From Thermomonospora echinospora (GTDB lineage Bacteria; Actinomycetota; Actinomycetes; Streptosporangiales; Streptosporangiaceae): DNA of 64,000 nt. The position numbers and the translations under genes are program-made. Shown here one piece after another: positions 46,001 to 54,036 of the stretch; position 1 is the stretch's first letter; the number at the start of each line of letters is the position of its first letter. The notes below the pieces were generated by a model. That model was given only the letters and a program-made list of their open reading frames with translations, did no database searches and had not been told where the DNA came from. The stretch spans positions 1-64,000 of the forward strand of contig NZ_FNVO01000003.1 of assembly GCF_900108175.1 (NCBI RefSeq), given 5' to 3'.

Positions 46001-47541
46001 ACGACCAGCACCCCCGCGCCGGTGGACTGCAGCACCCGCACGTGCTCGGCCAGCGGGGTCGTGGTCGGCAGCGTGTCGTCGGCCAGCGCCAGCAGCTCGG
46101 CGGCCGAGGCGTGCTCGGTGAGCAGCACCCGCGCCCCGCTCTCGCGGGCGGCCGCCAGCACGGCGTCGGCCAGCGGATCGAGCCGGCAGCCGACCCGGAC
46201 CCGGCCGCGCACCCTGCCGTCGGGCTCCACCACCTCCATCCGCAGCCCTCCGGGGTCGGCCGGCGACCCCGGATCGAGCCGTCTCAGCAGGCGGCCGTTG
46301 TCGTCGGGGCGCTCGCGCAGCTCGGGGTCGGCGGTCAGCAGCCGGGCGGCGATCCGCCAGACCTCGGGACCGCCGGCGTCCAGGACCTGCAGACCGTCCC
46401 CGCACAGCACGGCGGACTCCAGGATGACCGCGCGGATGCGGTCGAACTTCCGGTAGGCCGAGCCCTGCAGCGGGACGACGCCCTGCCGCGACAGTTCCCG
46501 GTCGAGCATCGCGGCGAAGCTCTCGCGTCCTATCCGGGCCGCCCTCGGCACTGTGGCCAGCACGATGTCGGCCGCCCTGCCGGGGTCGCGGGTCAGGCCC
46601 AGCACCGCCCCGGAGGCGACCAGCGTCGCCGGCGCGGACCGGTTGACGTACTGCTCGATGGGGCCGGGCGCCAGCGGAACGGGCCGGGGAAGGTGCGGCA
46701 CCGCCTGGTCGGGCAGCCCGCCCTCGCTCAGCTCCCGCTCCCGGCGGCGCCACACCGCACGGCGCTCGGCGAGCTCGGCGAGCAGCAGCGTGCGGTGGAG
46801 GGCGTCCACCCCCATCGACCCGGGGTCCTGGGTCAGCCCGTGCACGAGCGCGGTGGTGAGGGTCAGCGCCAGTTCGGTGCCGTGCCGGCCGAGCCTGTCC
46901 TCCAGGATCCGCCGCAGGGCCGGCTGCGAGTCCACCAGCGCGACCGCGGCTCGCACGCCGCGCGGCACGCGGGGCCAGTGCAGCAGCCGCCCGGCGACGC
47001 CCACCGCGAACGCGGTGCAGTCGGCGGCCAGCATGATCGCCTCGGCGGTGACGGGCGCCCGGGCGGCCGGATGGCCGTATCCGGGCAGGTCCTCCTCGGT
47101 CCCCTCGGCGAGCCCGTGGGTCTCCTCCACGGTCCGGACGGCGTCGACGAGTTGGTCCGTGGAGACCGCGCCCTCGTCGAACGAGGCGAGGACCTCCCCG
47201 GTGACGGCGTTGACCTCGGCCCAGTTCACGCCCCGTACGCACTGCACGGCCCGGCGCACGGCCTCCTGCGCCCTGCCGTCGCGGCCGGCCCGCAGCCCGC
47301 GCACCTCGATGTAGGCGCGGCCCCGGTCGGACCAGACCCGGCGCCGCCTGCGCCGGCCGACCAGGTTGGCCAGTTCGGCGTGCTCGGCCAGGCGCGGCAG
47401 GTCCAGGGACCGAGGGCGGGGCACCGGGGGAAGCGGGGGCCGGGGCGGGGCGGGCAGCGCACGGGCGGCGCGCACGGGCAGGGCCACCGCGGTCGCGGCG
47501 GCCCTGGGTACCAGCCCAACGGCCGATCGCAGCAGGCCCAT
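43012..47541 (-). CDS. ctpI: CtpI-type cation-translocating P-type ATPase
   Basis: A 1,509-aa membrane ATPase, about twice the usual length, as in mycobacterial CtpI. The N-terminal 650 residues hold a degenerate HMA-like domain (YIEVRGLRAGRDG ..., no CxxC) and a relic of soluble P-type domains. The C-terminal half is a complete pump: actuator TGESLPLP, transmembrane motif AVPEGLPLVAT as in P2-type Ca/Mg pumps, phosphorylation site CFDKTGTLT (Asp968), nucleotide-domain KGAPEVV, hinge TGDGANDAAAI and a C-terminal block of membrane helices. The ion is not established for this family. The ATG has CGAGGA 8 nt upstream. It lies 89 bp after the carboxyltransferase gene. Confidence 0.9.
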   Translation of the reverse strand: MGLLRSAVGLVPRAAATAVALPVRAARALPAPPRPPLPPVPRPRSLDLPRLAEHAELANLVGRRRRRRVWSDRGRAYIEVRGLRAGRDGRAQEAVRRAVQCVRGVNWAEVNAVTGEVLASFDEGAVSTDQLVDAVRTVEETHGLAEGTEEDLPGYGHPAARAPVTAEAIMLAADCTAFAVGVAGRLLHWPRVPRGVRAAVALVDSQPALRRILEDRLGRHGTELALTLTTALVHGLTQDPGSMGVDALHRTLLLAELAERRAVWRRRERELSEGGLPDQAVPHLPRPVPLAPGPIEQYVNRSAPATLVASGAVLGLTRDPGRAADIVLATVPRAARIGRESFAAMLDRELSRQGVVPLQGSAYRKFDRIRAVILESAVLCGDGLQVLDAGGPEVWRIAARLLTADPELRERPDDNGRLLRRLDPGSPADPGGLRMEVVEPDGRVRGRVRVGCRLDPLADAVLAAARESGARVLLTEHASAAELLALADDTLPTTTPLAEHVRVLQSTGAGVLVVTAGDAEAALAADVGVAVLGTSAADRSGGWGADLVCGPGLEQVWRLLTAVGAAREASRRSARLALGGAALGTLLVITQRRRSSPFMLAPVYSAALVAMAGGVVTARRLSTRRAPAPLPRLPWHALDPDTALERATELRAQHVALRAAQKGHGPPGPSHGPVRAVLDLATAVGRELRDPLTPVLVLGAAASAIVGSEVDAALVGGVMAGNAVISGVQRMRAERALGRLLLGQRPPARRLRPGDPRPPLEDGGEADGWERIPAEDLYVGDIIAIGPSDVVPADARLLVAEDLEVDEASLTGESLPLPKSVQATPGADLAERSCMVYEGTTVLTGRAQAVVVATGTATQAGRAAALAGRAAAPAGVQAQLNELTRLALPVAGLSGALVGALAFLRGVSVRQAVCSGVSVAIAAVPEGLPLVATVAQLAAARRLSRRNVLVRTSRTLGTMGRVDTLCFDKTGTLTMGRLKVVRLAGPEADAEPGSPLGRRLLTIGGRACPTAEDAAGLRHATDRAVAEAARELLGADEGWRLVHETPFEPNRGYSAATGMAAGDTGETPFIAVKGAPEVVLPRCGRVASGGETRPLTDEGRRQARRTVRRLAGDGLRVLAVAEARPDEADMAEAEKLAETAELVLVGFIGIADTLRPEAPAAVERLGRAGIKVVMITGDHPATAQAIAAELGIPDPDRVLTGTELERLGEQERIARIARTSVFARVSPEHKVRIVQSLQRAGRIVAMTGDGANDAAAIRLADVGIGLAAGDSRAAQSAADLILRGGDLPAIVDALLEGRALWDSVRNAVSILVGGNAGEVAFTVYGTALGGRAPLSTRQLLLVNTLTDMMPALAVALAPPSHDGEATVTAPPARRGGPLADPMHEAIVLRGAVTAFGSILAWHAGRLTGRGRRASTMALAALVFTQLVQTLQAGWRSPAVLLTCGASLLVLVGVTETPGVSHFFGCTPLGPFAWGMVFGAAAVAAAASLVAPRLLRSLSLVREQEPAGAA

Positions 47542-47630
47542 CGGCGCATCCTCGTATCCGGCGGCGGCGTACGTTGAAGGCCACTACCCCTCTGACCAGC
47601 GACGACACCCGGTCTTTGGCAAGGCGGAGG

Positions 47631-49454
47631 TCACCAGGCGTCGATGAATCCACGGCCGCCGGGCGGCACCTGCGCCCGGCCGAACGCGGTGCTGATCCAG
47701 CGGCGGGTCTCGGCCGGGTCGATCACGTCGTCGATCTCGAAGACGGTCGCCGCGCTGAGCGCCCTGCCCTGTTCGTAGGCCGCCGCCACCAGCCCGTCGA
47801 AGGCGGCCTGCCGCTCGGCGGGGTCGGCGATCGCCTCCAGTTCCCGGCGGAACCCCAGCCGGACCGCGCCCTCCAGCCCCATGCCGCCCAGTTCCCCGGT
47901 CGGCCAGGCCACCGTGGCGACTGGCACCCGCAGACTGCCGCCGGCCATCGCCTGCGCGCCCAGCCCGTACGCCTTGCGCAAGATCACCGTGCAGATCGGC
48001 ACCCGCAGGTGGGCGCCCGTCACGAACAGGCGGGCGAAGTGCCGGACGGTGGCGGTCTGCTCGGCGTCCGGGCCGACCATGAACCCGGGGGTGTCGCACA
48101 GCGACACTACGGGCAGGCCGTGCGCGTCGCACAGTTGCAGGAAGCGGGCGGTCTTGTCGGCGGCGTCCCGGTCGATGGCGCCGCCCAGGTGGCCGGGGTT
48201 GTTGGCGATCAGCCCGAGCGGGCGGCCCTCGATCCGCACCAGCGCGGTGACGACGCCCGCGCCGAAGCCCCGGCGCAGTTCCAGGACCGAGCCGGTGTCG
48301 GCGAGCACGTCGATGACCGCCCGCACGTCGTAGGCCCGGCGGCGGTCCTCGGGGACGAGGGAGCGCAGCCGCCGCTGGTCCTGCGCCGTCCACTCCGGTG
48401 ACGGTCCCTGGAAGTACGCCAGGTAGCGGCGCGCCACCGCGACCGCCTCGGCCTCGTCGGCGACCGGTACGTCCACCACCCCGTTGGGCACCTGCACCGA
48501 CATCGGCCCGATCTGCTCGGGGGCGAACACCCCGAGCCCGCCGCCCTCGATCATCGCCGGGCCGCCCATGCCGATGTTGGCGTCCGCGGTGGCGATGACG
48601 ACGTCGCAGCAGCCCAGCAGCGCGGCGTTGCCGGCGAAGCACCGCCCGGCCGCGATGCCCACCAGCGGCACCCGTCCGCTCAGCCGGGCGAACAGGTGGA
48701 ACGCCATGGTGTCCAGTCCGGAGACGGTGGTGGTGTCGGTGTCCCCCGGCCGGCCCCCGCCGCCCTCGGCGAACAGCACCACCGGCAGCCCCCGCCGGGC
48801 CGCCAGCTCGAACATGCGGTCCTTCTTGAGGTGGTTCATCGCGCCCTGGGTGCCGGCCAGGACCGTGTAGTCGTAGGCCATGACCACGGCCTGGTGGCCG
48901 TTGACGTCGCCGACCCCGGCCACCAGCCCGTCGGCCGGGGTGCGCTCGATCAGCTCCTCCAGCGGGCGGCGGCGGCGCTGGGCGGCGATGGTCAGCGCGC
49001 CGTACTCGGTGAACGTGCCCGGGTCGCACAGGTCCTCGACGTTCTCGCGGGCGGTGCGCCGGCCGGTGCCGTGCCGGCGGGCGACGGCCTCGGGACGGGC
49101 GGCGTCCAGCCCGATCTCATGCCGCCGGATCACCTCGGCGAGATCGGCCCTGACCGCCCCGTCGTCGGCCTCCCCCGGCGCCGGGCCCGCCTGCGGCGCG
49201 CCGACCTCCGCGGCCCCGACGGCGGCGAACTCCAGGTAGGCGACCGGGTCGCCCTCCGCGACGGTGTCGCCGGGCGCGACCGGCAGCCGCCGTACGACCC
49301 CGGCGGCGGGCGCCTCCACGACGTGCTGCATCTTCATCGCCTCGAGCACGACCAGCGGCGCACCGGCCGCCACGGCCGCGCCCTCGCTCGTCTCGACGCT
49401 TTCCACCAGGCCGTGCATCGGCGCCGGGACAGGGGTTACGGGGGTGTTCGTCAC
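47631..49454 (-). CDS. Biotinyl-domain/carboxyltransferase fusion, acyl-CoA carboxylase
   Basis: A 607-aa protein. Residues 1-75 form a biotinyl domain with EAMKM (Lys41) as the probable biotin site. From about 100 on is an acyl-CoA carboxyltransferase: first crotonase half with YDYTVLAGTQGAMNHLKKDR and FAEGGGGRPGDTD; second half with RIEGRPLGLIANNPGHLGGA, LCDTPGFMVG and YGLGAQAMAGGS. It transfers carboxyl from biotin to an acyl-CoA. Actinobacterial carboxylases usually carry the biotin domain on the biotin-carboxylase alpha subunit, so fusion to the beta part is unusual, and no biotin carboxylase is nearby. GTG 49454 was chosen over GTG 49472 for its AGGA. It follows the thiolase by 40 bp. 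Confidence 0.88.
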   Translation of the reverse strand: MTNTPVTPVPAPMHGLVESVETSEGAAVAAGAPLVVLEAMKMQHVVEAPAAGVVRRLPVAPGDTVAEGDPVAYLEFAAVGAAEVGAPQAGPAPGEADDGAVRADLAEVIRRHEIGLDAARPEAVARRHGTGRRTARENVEDLCDPGTFTEYGALTIAAQRRRRPLEELIERTPADGLVAGVGDVNGHQAVVMAYDYTVLAGTQGAMNHLKKDRMFELAARRGLPVVLFAEGGGGRPGDTDTTTVSGLDTMAFHLFARLSGRVPLVGIAAGRCFAGNAALLGCCDVVIATADANIGMGGPAMIEGGGLGVFAPEQIGPMSVQVPNGVVDVPVADEAEAVAVARRYLAYFQGPSPEWTAQDQRRLRSLVPEDRRRAYDVRAVIDVLADTGSVLELRRGFGAGVVTALVRIEGRPLGLIANNPGHLGGAIDRDAADKTARFLQLCDAHGLPVVSLCDTPGFMVGPDAEQTATVRHFARLFVTGAHLRVPICTVILRKAYGLGAQAMAGGSLRVPVATVAWPTGELGGMGLEGAVRLGFRRELEAIADPAERQAAFDGLVAAAYEQGRALSAATVFEIDDVIDPAETRRWISTAFGRAQVPPGGRGFIDAW

Positions 49455-49494
49455 GCTCGCGGATCCTGCCACAACGAACTCGGGGAGCCGGGGG

Positions 49495-50703
49495 TCAGGG
49501 GGTCACGCGCTCGAAGACGGCGGCCAGGCCCTGCCCGCCGCCGATGCACATCGTCTCCAGCCCGTAGCGGGCCTGGCGGCGCTCCATCTCGTACATGAGC
49601 GTGGCCAGGATGCGGCAGCCGGTGGCGCCGACGGGGTGGCCCAGCGAGATGCCCGAGCCGTTGACGTTGAGCCGCTCGAAGTCGCCGGCGCCGAAGCCCC
49701 ACTCCCGGGTGACGCCGAGCACCTGCGCGGCGAACGCCTCGTTCAGCTCGATGAGGTCGATGTCGGACAGCGCGAGCCCGGCCCGTTCCAGCGCGCGTGC
49801 GGTGGCCGGGACGGGGCCGAGTCCCATCAGCTCCGGCGGCACCCCGGCCACCGCCCACGACACCAGCCGGGCGCGGACCCGCAGTCCGAGCCGGTCGGCC
49901 TCCTCGCGGGTGGTCACCAGGCAGACCGCGGCGCCGTCGTTCTGGCCGCTGGCGTTGCCCGCGGTGACCGTCGACTCGGGGTCCAGCCTCGTGCGCACGG
50001 GCCGCAGCCCGGCCAGACGCTCCAGCGTGGTGTCGGCGCGCGGGTGCTCGTCGCGGTCCACCACGACGGTCTCCTTGCGGCCGGCCACCTCCACGGGGAC
50101 GAGCTCGTCGTCGAAGCGGCCCTCCTGCTGGGCGGCGACCGCGCGCCGATGGGAGCGCAGCGCCAGTTCGTCCTGCTCCTCGCGGGCGATGCCGTACCGG
50201 GCGCGGACGTTCTCGGCGGTCTCCAGCATCCCGCCGGACACCGGGTGGTGCTCGCCACCGGGGGTGACGCGCGCCCGGTCCAGGCGGTCCATCAGCTTGA
50301 TCTCCGCGCCGGGCCGGCCCCAGCGCAGCCCGGTCGCGTAGTACTCGACCTGGCTCATGCTCTCCGCGCCGCCCGCGATAACGGTGTCGCAGGCGCCGTC
50401 GCGCACCATCAGCACGGCGTTGACGACCGCCTGCAGACCGGAGCCGCACCGCCGGTCGACCTGGCTGCCGGGCGTGTCCACCGGCAGCCCGGCGTCCAGC
50501 GCGGCCACCCGCCCGATCGCCGGGGCCTCGCCGCTGGGGTAGCACTGGCCGAGGATCACCTCATCGACCCGGTCGGCGCCGGTGCGCTTGAGCAGTTCGG
50601 CGATGACCGTCGCGGCCAGCCGCTGCGGCGGGACGTCTTTGAGCGCCCCGCCGAACCTGCCGACGGGAGTACGGACGGGCGAGCAGATGACGACCTCACG
50701 CAT
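49495..50703 (-). CDS. Thiolase (acetyl-CoA acetyltransferase family)
   Basis: A 402-aa thiolase. The nucleophile is Cys86 in DRRCGSGLQAV. The second catalytic set is GHPVGATGCR (His), and the acid/base cysteine lies in ETMCIGGGQG. NEAFAAQVLG is also conserved. It forms or cleaves 3-ketoacyl-CoA. AGGAGG lies 7 nt before the ATG. It is probably cotranscribed with the downstream carboxyltransferase fusion, suggesting an acyl-CoA degradation module together with the CoA-transferase/racemase upstream. Confidence 0.93.
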   Translation of the reverse strand: MREVVICSPVRTPVGRFGGALKDVPPQRLAATVIAELLKRTGADRVDEVILGQCYPSGEAPAIGRVAALDAGLPVDTPGSQVDRRCGSGLQAVVNAVLMVRDGACDTVIAGGAESMSQVEYYATGLRWGRPGAEIKLMDRLDRARVTPGGEHHPVSGGMLETAENVRARYGIAREEQDELALRSHRRAVAAQQEGRFDDELVPVEVAGRKETVVVDRDEHPRADTTLERLAGLRPVRTRLDPESTVTAGNASGQNDGAAVCLVTTREEADRLGLRVRARLVSWAVAGVPPELMGLGPVPATARALERAGLALSDIDLIELNEAFAAQVLGVTREWGFGAGDFERLNVNGSGISLGHPVGATGCRILATLMYEMERRQARYGLETMCIGGGQGLAAVFERVTP

Positions 50704-50830
50704 GCGGCGACCTCCTGACCGAACCACGTTCATCAGAGTCTGCCGTATCGGCCGGGCCCGTCCGGCGGCCGGTGCGGGCACTGTCCGCCCGCCCAGCCCG
50801 GCCCCCGTCCGGCTGGGCCGGCGACCATGA

Positions 50831-50860
50831 CGGGGCGCCGGCCGCCCGGCCGGCGCCCCG
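50831..50860 (-). terminator. Strong hairpin after the CoA-transferase gene
   Basis: 14-bp perfect arms, 50831-50844 and 50847-50860, around a CC loop, about 70 nt past the CoA-transferase stop. The stem is nearly all G/C. It separates that transcript from the thiolase gene; no T-run follows. Confidence 0.7.
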
Positions 50861-50929
50861 GGATCCGGGCTCGTCCGCAGCCGGCGGGCGGGGCGACCGT
50901 AGACGATCACCGCGCCCACCGGCCGGGCG

Positions 50930-52138
50930 TCACCCCTGGGCGACCGCGCCCTCGGCCAGCAGTTCGTCCACGTCGGTGAAGCCGAGCCTCTCCAGCACCT
51001 CGCGGGTGTGCTCGCCCGGCAGCGCGGGCGGCCCGGCGATCGCGCCCGGAGTCCGGGAGAGGCGGGGCGCGGGCGCCGGCTGCAGGTGCCCGCCCTCCTC
51101 CACGAAGACCTCCCGCTCGGTGTTGTAGGGGTGCTCGGCCGCCTCCTTCAGGGACAGCACCGGCGCCACGCAGGCGTCCCCGGGCAGGAAGATCTCCGCC
51201 CACTCGTCGCGCGTCCGGGTCCGGAAGGCCTCGGCGAACCGCTCGCGCAGCACCGGCCACCCCGACCGGTCGTGCTGGGAGGGCAGATCGTCGGCGTCCT
51301 TGATGCCCAGCAGCCGGATGAACTCGGCGTAGAACTGCGGCTCGATCGCGCCCACCGCCACGTGCCTGCCGTCGGCGGTCTCGTACACGTCGTACCAGGG
51401 CGCGCCGGTGTCGAGCATGTTCACCCCGCGCTGGTCGGTCCACAGGCCGCCCGCCAGGAAGCCGTGGATGAACGTCGACAGGTGCGCGGTGCCGTCCACG
51501 ATCGCGGCGTCCACCACCTGGCCCTGCCCGCTGACCTTGGCCTCCAGCAGGGCGGCGAGCACTCCGACCACCAGGTACATGCTGCCGCCGGCGAAGTCGC
51601 CCAGCAGGTTCATCGGCACCTGAGGCGGCCCGCCCGCCCGGCCGATGGCGTGCAGCGTCCCGGTGGTGGCGATGTAGCCGATGTCATGCCCGGCGCTGTG
51701 CGCCAGCCGCCCCTGCTGCCCCCAGCCGGTCATCCGCCCGTACACCAGCCTGGGGTTGACGGCCGCGCAGTCGTCGGGGCCGAGCCCGAGCCGCTCGGTC
51801 ACCCCCGGCCGGAAGCCCTCCAGCAGCACGTCGGCCTGCTCGACCAGGCGCAGCACGACCTGCCTGCCCCGTTCGCTCTTGAGGTCCACCGCGATCGAGC
51901 GCTTGCCCCGGTTGGAGAAGTCGGTGCTCCTCGGGTCCAGAGCCGTGTCGGAGCCTCCGGGGCCCATGGCCTTGCCGATGTCCCTCGACTCCGGCGGCAG
52001 CACCGCCGAGGGCCGGTCCACCCGGATCACCTCGGCCCCCAGATCGGCCAGCAACATGGCGGCGAACGGCCCCGGCCCGATCCCGGCCAGCTCGATCACC
52101 CGCACACCCTTCAGCGGCCCCTGCTTCGACGCGCTCAT
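50930..52138 (-). CDS. CaiB/BaiF family CoA-transferase, probable alpha-methylacyl-CoA racemase
   Basis: A 402-aa family III CoA-transferase-fold enzyme. N-terminal GVRVIELAGIGPGPFAAMLL and the CoA-site segment FSNRGKRSIAVDLK are typical. HSAGHDIGYIATTG followed by MNLLGDFAGG supplies the His and Asp used as acid/base in alpha-methylacyl-CoA racemases, so racemase is more likely than transferase. It would epimerise 2-methyl-branched acyl-CoAs for beta-oxidation. ATG 52138 has AAAGGGA 8 nt upstream. A strong hairpin follows. Confidence 0.88.
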   Translation of the reverse strand: MSASKQGPLKGVRVIELAGIGPGPFAAMLLADLGAEVIRVDRPSAVLPPESRDIGKAMGPGGSDTALDPRSTDFSNRGKRSIAVDLKSERGRQVVLRLVEQADVLLEGFRPGVTERLGLGPDDCAAVNPRLVYGRMTGWGQQGRLAHSAGHDIGYIATTGTLHAIGRAGGPPQVPMNLLGDFAGGSMYLVVGVLAALLEAKVSGQGQVVDAAIVDGTAHLSTFIHGFLAGGLWTDQRGVNMLDTGAPWYDVYETADGRHVAVGAIEPQFYAEFIRLLGIKDADDLPSQHDRSGWPVLRERFAEAFRTRTRDEWAEIFLPGDACVAPVLSLKEAAEHPYNTEREVFVEEGGHLQPAPAPRLSRTPGAIAGPPALPGEHTREVLERLGFTDVDELLAEGAVAQG

Positions 52139-52266
52139 CCACGCTCCCTTTCGAACGCCGGTGTCACCCGCCCGCGGCTCCACAGAACCACGTTCGGCGA
52201 CCCCAGTCTGCCCGATCGCGGTAAGCGCTCGCTGACCACCCCGCCGGTGCGATCACCGGCAGGAGG

Positions 52267-52935
52267 TCAGCAGGAGCCGGCCACGTCCGGCAGTCTCGGG
52301 GGTGGGACCGGGAGGTCGTGTCTGACCAGGCCGAGGCGCAGGGCGGCCATGACCGCCTGGGTGCGGTTGGCGGCGCCGAGCTTCTCGTAGAGGCGGGCGG
52401 TGTAGGTCTTGGCGGTCGAATGGCTCAGGTGCATGGTGCTGGCGATCGCGGCGATGGAGCGGCCCTCCATGAGCAGGGTCAGGACCTGGCGCTCGCGGGG
52501 GCTCAGCAGCCCGCCCGTCCGGCGGCGGGCCAGGGCCCGGGCCAGGCCGGCGGAGGTGAACGAGCCGGGGGCGACCGCGGCGTGCCGGATTGCGGCGGCG
52601 ATCTCGGCGGCCGGGGCGGTGGTCGTCACGTAGGCCGAGGCGCCGGCGTCCATGGCGGCGAACAGCACCTCGTCGTCCCCGGGCGGGCCCAGCACGACCG
52701 CGCCCAGCTCCGGGTCGCGGGCGCGCAGCGCACGGACCAGGCCCAGCCCGTCCCCGTCGGGCAGCCGGGCCGCCACCGTGACCACCTGGGGCGACCGGGC
52801 GGCCACCCGGGAGACGGCCTGGGCGAGCGAGCCGGCCTCCCCGACGACCTCGACGTCCGGCTGGCGTTCGGCGATCCACGCCAGCCCGTGGCGGGACAGC
52901 GTGTGGGCGTCCACCACCACAACCCGAATGCCCAT
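52267..52935 (-). CDS. LuxR/NarL-family regulator with a degenerate receiver domain
   Basis: A 222-aa regulator. The receiver domain has lost key acidic residues: the usual Asp-Asp pair reads VVVVDAHTLSRHG (one Asp replaced by Ala), and the phosphoacceptor position reads VVTVAARLPDGDG (Ala where Asp is expected). The C-terminal LuxR helix-turn-helix is intact (LSPRERQVLTLLMEG ... IASTMHLSHSTAKTYTARLYEKLGA). It therefore probably acts without phosphorylation. GGGAGG precedes the ATG by 5 nt. It is divergent from the Flp pilus operon across about 400 bp and is the best local candidate for controlling pilus expression. Confidence 0.9.
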   Translation of the reverse strand: MGIRVVVVDAHTLSRHGLAWIAERQPDVEVVGEAGSLAQAVSRVAARSPQVVTVAARLPDGDGLGLVRALRARDPELGAVVLGPPGDDEVLFAAMDAGASAYVTTTAPAAEIAAAIRHAAVAPGSFTSAGLARALARRRTGGLLSPRERQVLTLLMEGRSIAAIASTMHLSHSTAKTYTARLYEKLGAANRTQAVMAALRLGLVRHDLPVPPPRLPDVAGSC

Positions 52936-53336
52936 CGGACCTCCCAGGGGACGACCGGGACCGAGTCCTGCCGGTGGACTCGCAACGGCTCCCGGATCGC
53001 GCAAGAGTGGGACTCTGACAGCTGGGACGATTCACAGCAAGACCAGGTTTACCACTGGCAACAAGGATCTATACGCCCAAGTAAGGTCACGGAAGTCAAC
53101 TCGGGGTCACCGGGCTCACCGGCGGACAAAATGATCATGCCGCGACCATCGGTTCTTCCGCCGCGTGTCGGCCGTTCGGCGGACATGTCGGCCGAACGGG
53201 CAGAGTTTTCCGGCCAAAAGACGGCTTAACGCACCGGCGCCGCCCTCACCACTCTTTTTCCCCGCAGGCGAACGTCGCCGCCCGGCCGGTGCGGGGGCCG
53301 GATCGGACCGTTCCCAGCTCGAAGGGGCACATACCC
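52936..53336. promoter_or_regulatory. Divergent regulatory region, luxR / flp pilus operon
   Basis: 400 bp without a gene, locally less GC-rich around 53000-53110. GTTCGGC (53174-53180) and GCCGAAC (53191-53197) are inverted with 10-bp spacing, and TGTCGGCCG occurs twice directly (53166 and 53186) in the same place. These are candidate operator sites for the neighbouring LuxR regulator. No small RNA or ORF was supported. Confidence 0.5.
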
Positions 53337-53531
53337 ATGGTTAACAGAATGATAACGGCATTGGCCGTCCGTCTCCAGGCGGCACGCGACCGGGACGACG
53401 CCGGCGTGACGGCCGTGGAGTACGGCCTGATGATCGCGGTCCTGGTGGCGATCATCGTCGCCGCCGCCACCGCCCTCGGCGGCGGCATCACGGCGGCGTT
53501 CGACGCCGCGGCCGAAGCGCTCACCCCCTGA
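53337..53531 (+). CDS. flp: Flp-type pilin
   Basis: A 64-aa prepilin. A short basic leader (MVNRMITALAVRLQAARDRD) is followed by the class III cleavage region DAGVTAVEYGLM, with Glu at +5 after the probable Gly-Val cut and the Tyr typical of Flp. A 20-residue hydrophobic helix (IAVLVAIIVAAATALGGG) and a short tail end the protein. It is the pilus subunit secreted by the Tad machinery encoded downstream. ATG 53337 has GAAGGGG at 9 nt; the 16-codon extension upstream lacks leader character. Confidence 0.92.
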   Translation: MVNRMITALAVRLQAARDRDDAGVTAVEYGLMIAVLVAIIVAAATALGGGITAAFDAAAEALTP

Positions 53532-53543
53532 CCCTCCGGCCGT

Positions 53544-53559
53544 CGGGCGGACCCGCCCG
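53544..53559 (+). terminator. Hairpin between flp and tadE
   Basis: CGGGCGG (53544-53550), AC, CCGCCCG (53553-53559): 7-bp perfect arms just after flp. Probably a partial terminator or mRNA-stabilising structure that leaves pilin more abundant than the machinery. Confidence 0.45.
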
Positions 53560-53613
53560 GTGGCCGCCGGTTCCCGCTCCGCCGATCCGGCCGACCCTCC
53601 GGGGGGAGACACG

Positions 53614-54036
53614 ATGCCAAGCCGACGCAGGGCCCGCGGGTTCCCCGGCGGAGCGGGAACGACGCGGGCCCCGTCCACCCGGACCGACCGTGGGGTCGTC
53701 GCCGTGGAGATGGCCCTGCTCCTGCCGGTGCTCATCATGCTCATTTTCATGATCATCGACTTCGGCCGCGCGTTCAACGCCCAGTTGCGGCTCAACGAGG
53801 CCGCCCGGCAGGGGGTCCGCACCGCGGTGCTGACCCAGCCGCCGGCCGACCCCCAGACCGCGGCGGCCGACATCATGACGACCGCGCTCGGCGGGCTGGC
53901 CGTGGCCGACCCCGGCGCGGTCGAGCCCTGCGCCGGGACGGCCGCCCAGGCCAGGGCCACCGTCGTCTACGACTTCCAGGGGACGCTGTTCAACCGGACG
54001 CTGATCGGACAGGCGGTCATGCAGTGCCCGACCTGA
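53614..54036 (+). CDS. tadE: TadE-family minor pseudopilin
   Basis: A 140-aa protein. A basic N-terminus ends in DRGVVAVEMALLLPVLIMLIF, a TadE-type prepilin site and hydrophobic helix. The remainder is extracytoplasmic with two cysteines (EPCAGT, MQCPT). TadE-like proteins are processed minor pilins needed for Flp pilus assembly. GGGGGGAG precedes the ATG. The 3' end overlaps the next gene by 13 bp. Confidence 0.88.
   Translation: MPSRRRARGFPGGAGTTRAPSTRTDRGVVAVEMALLLPVLIMLIFMIIDFGRAFNAQLRLNEAARQGVRTAVLTQPPADPQTAAADIMTTALGGLAVADPGAVEPCAGTAAQARATVVYDFQGTLFNRTLIGQAVMQCPT

Noticed and set aside
42988-47577. 1,529-aa plus-strand open frame opposite the P-type ATPase
   Set aside because: The minus strand encodes DKTGTLT, TGES and TGDGANDA in order. 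The plus frame is low-complexity His/Gln/Arg/Gly sequence with no ribosome-binding site.
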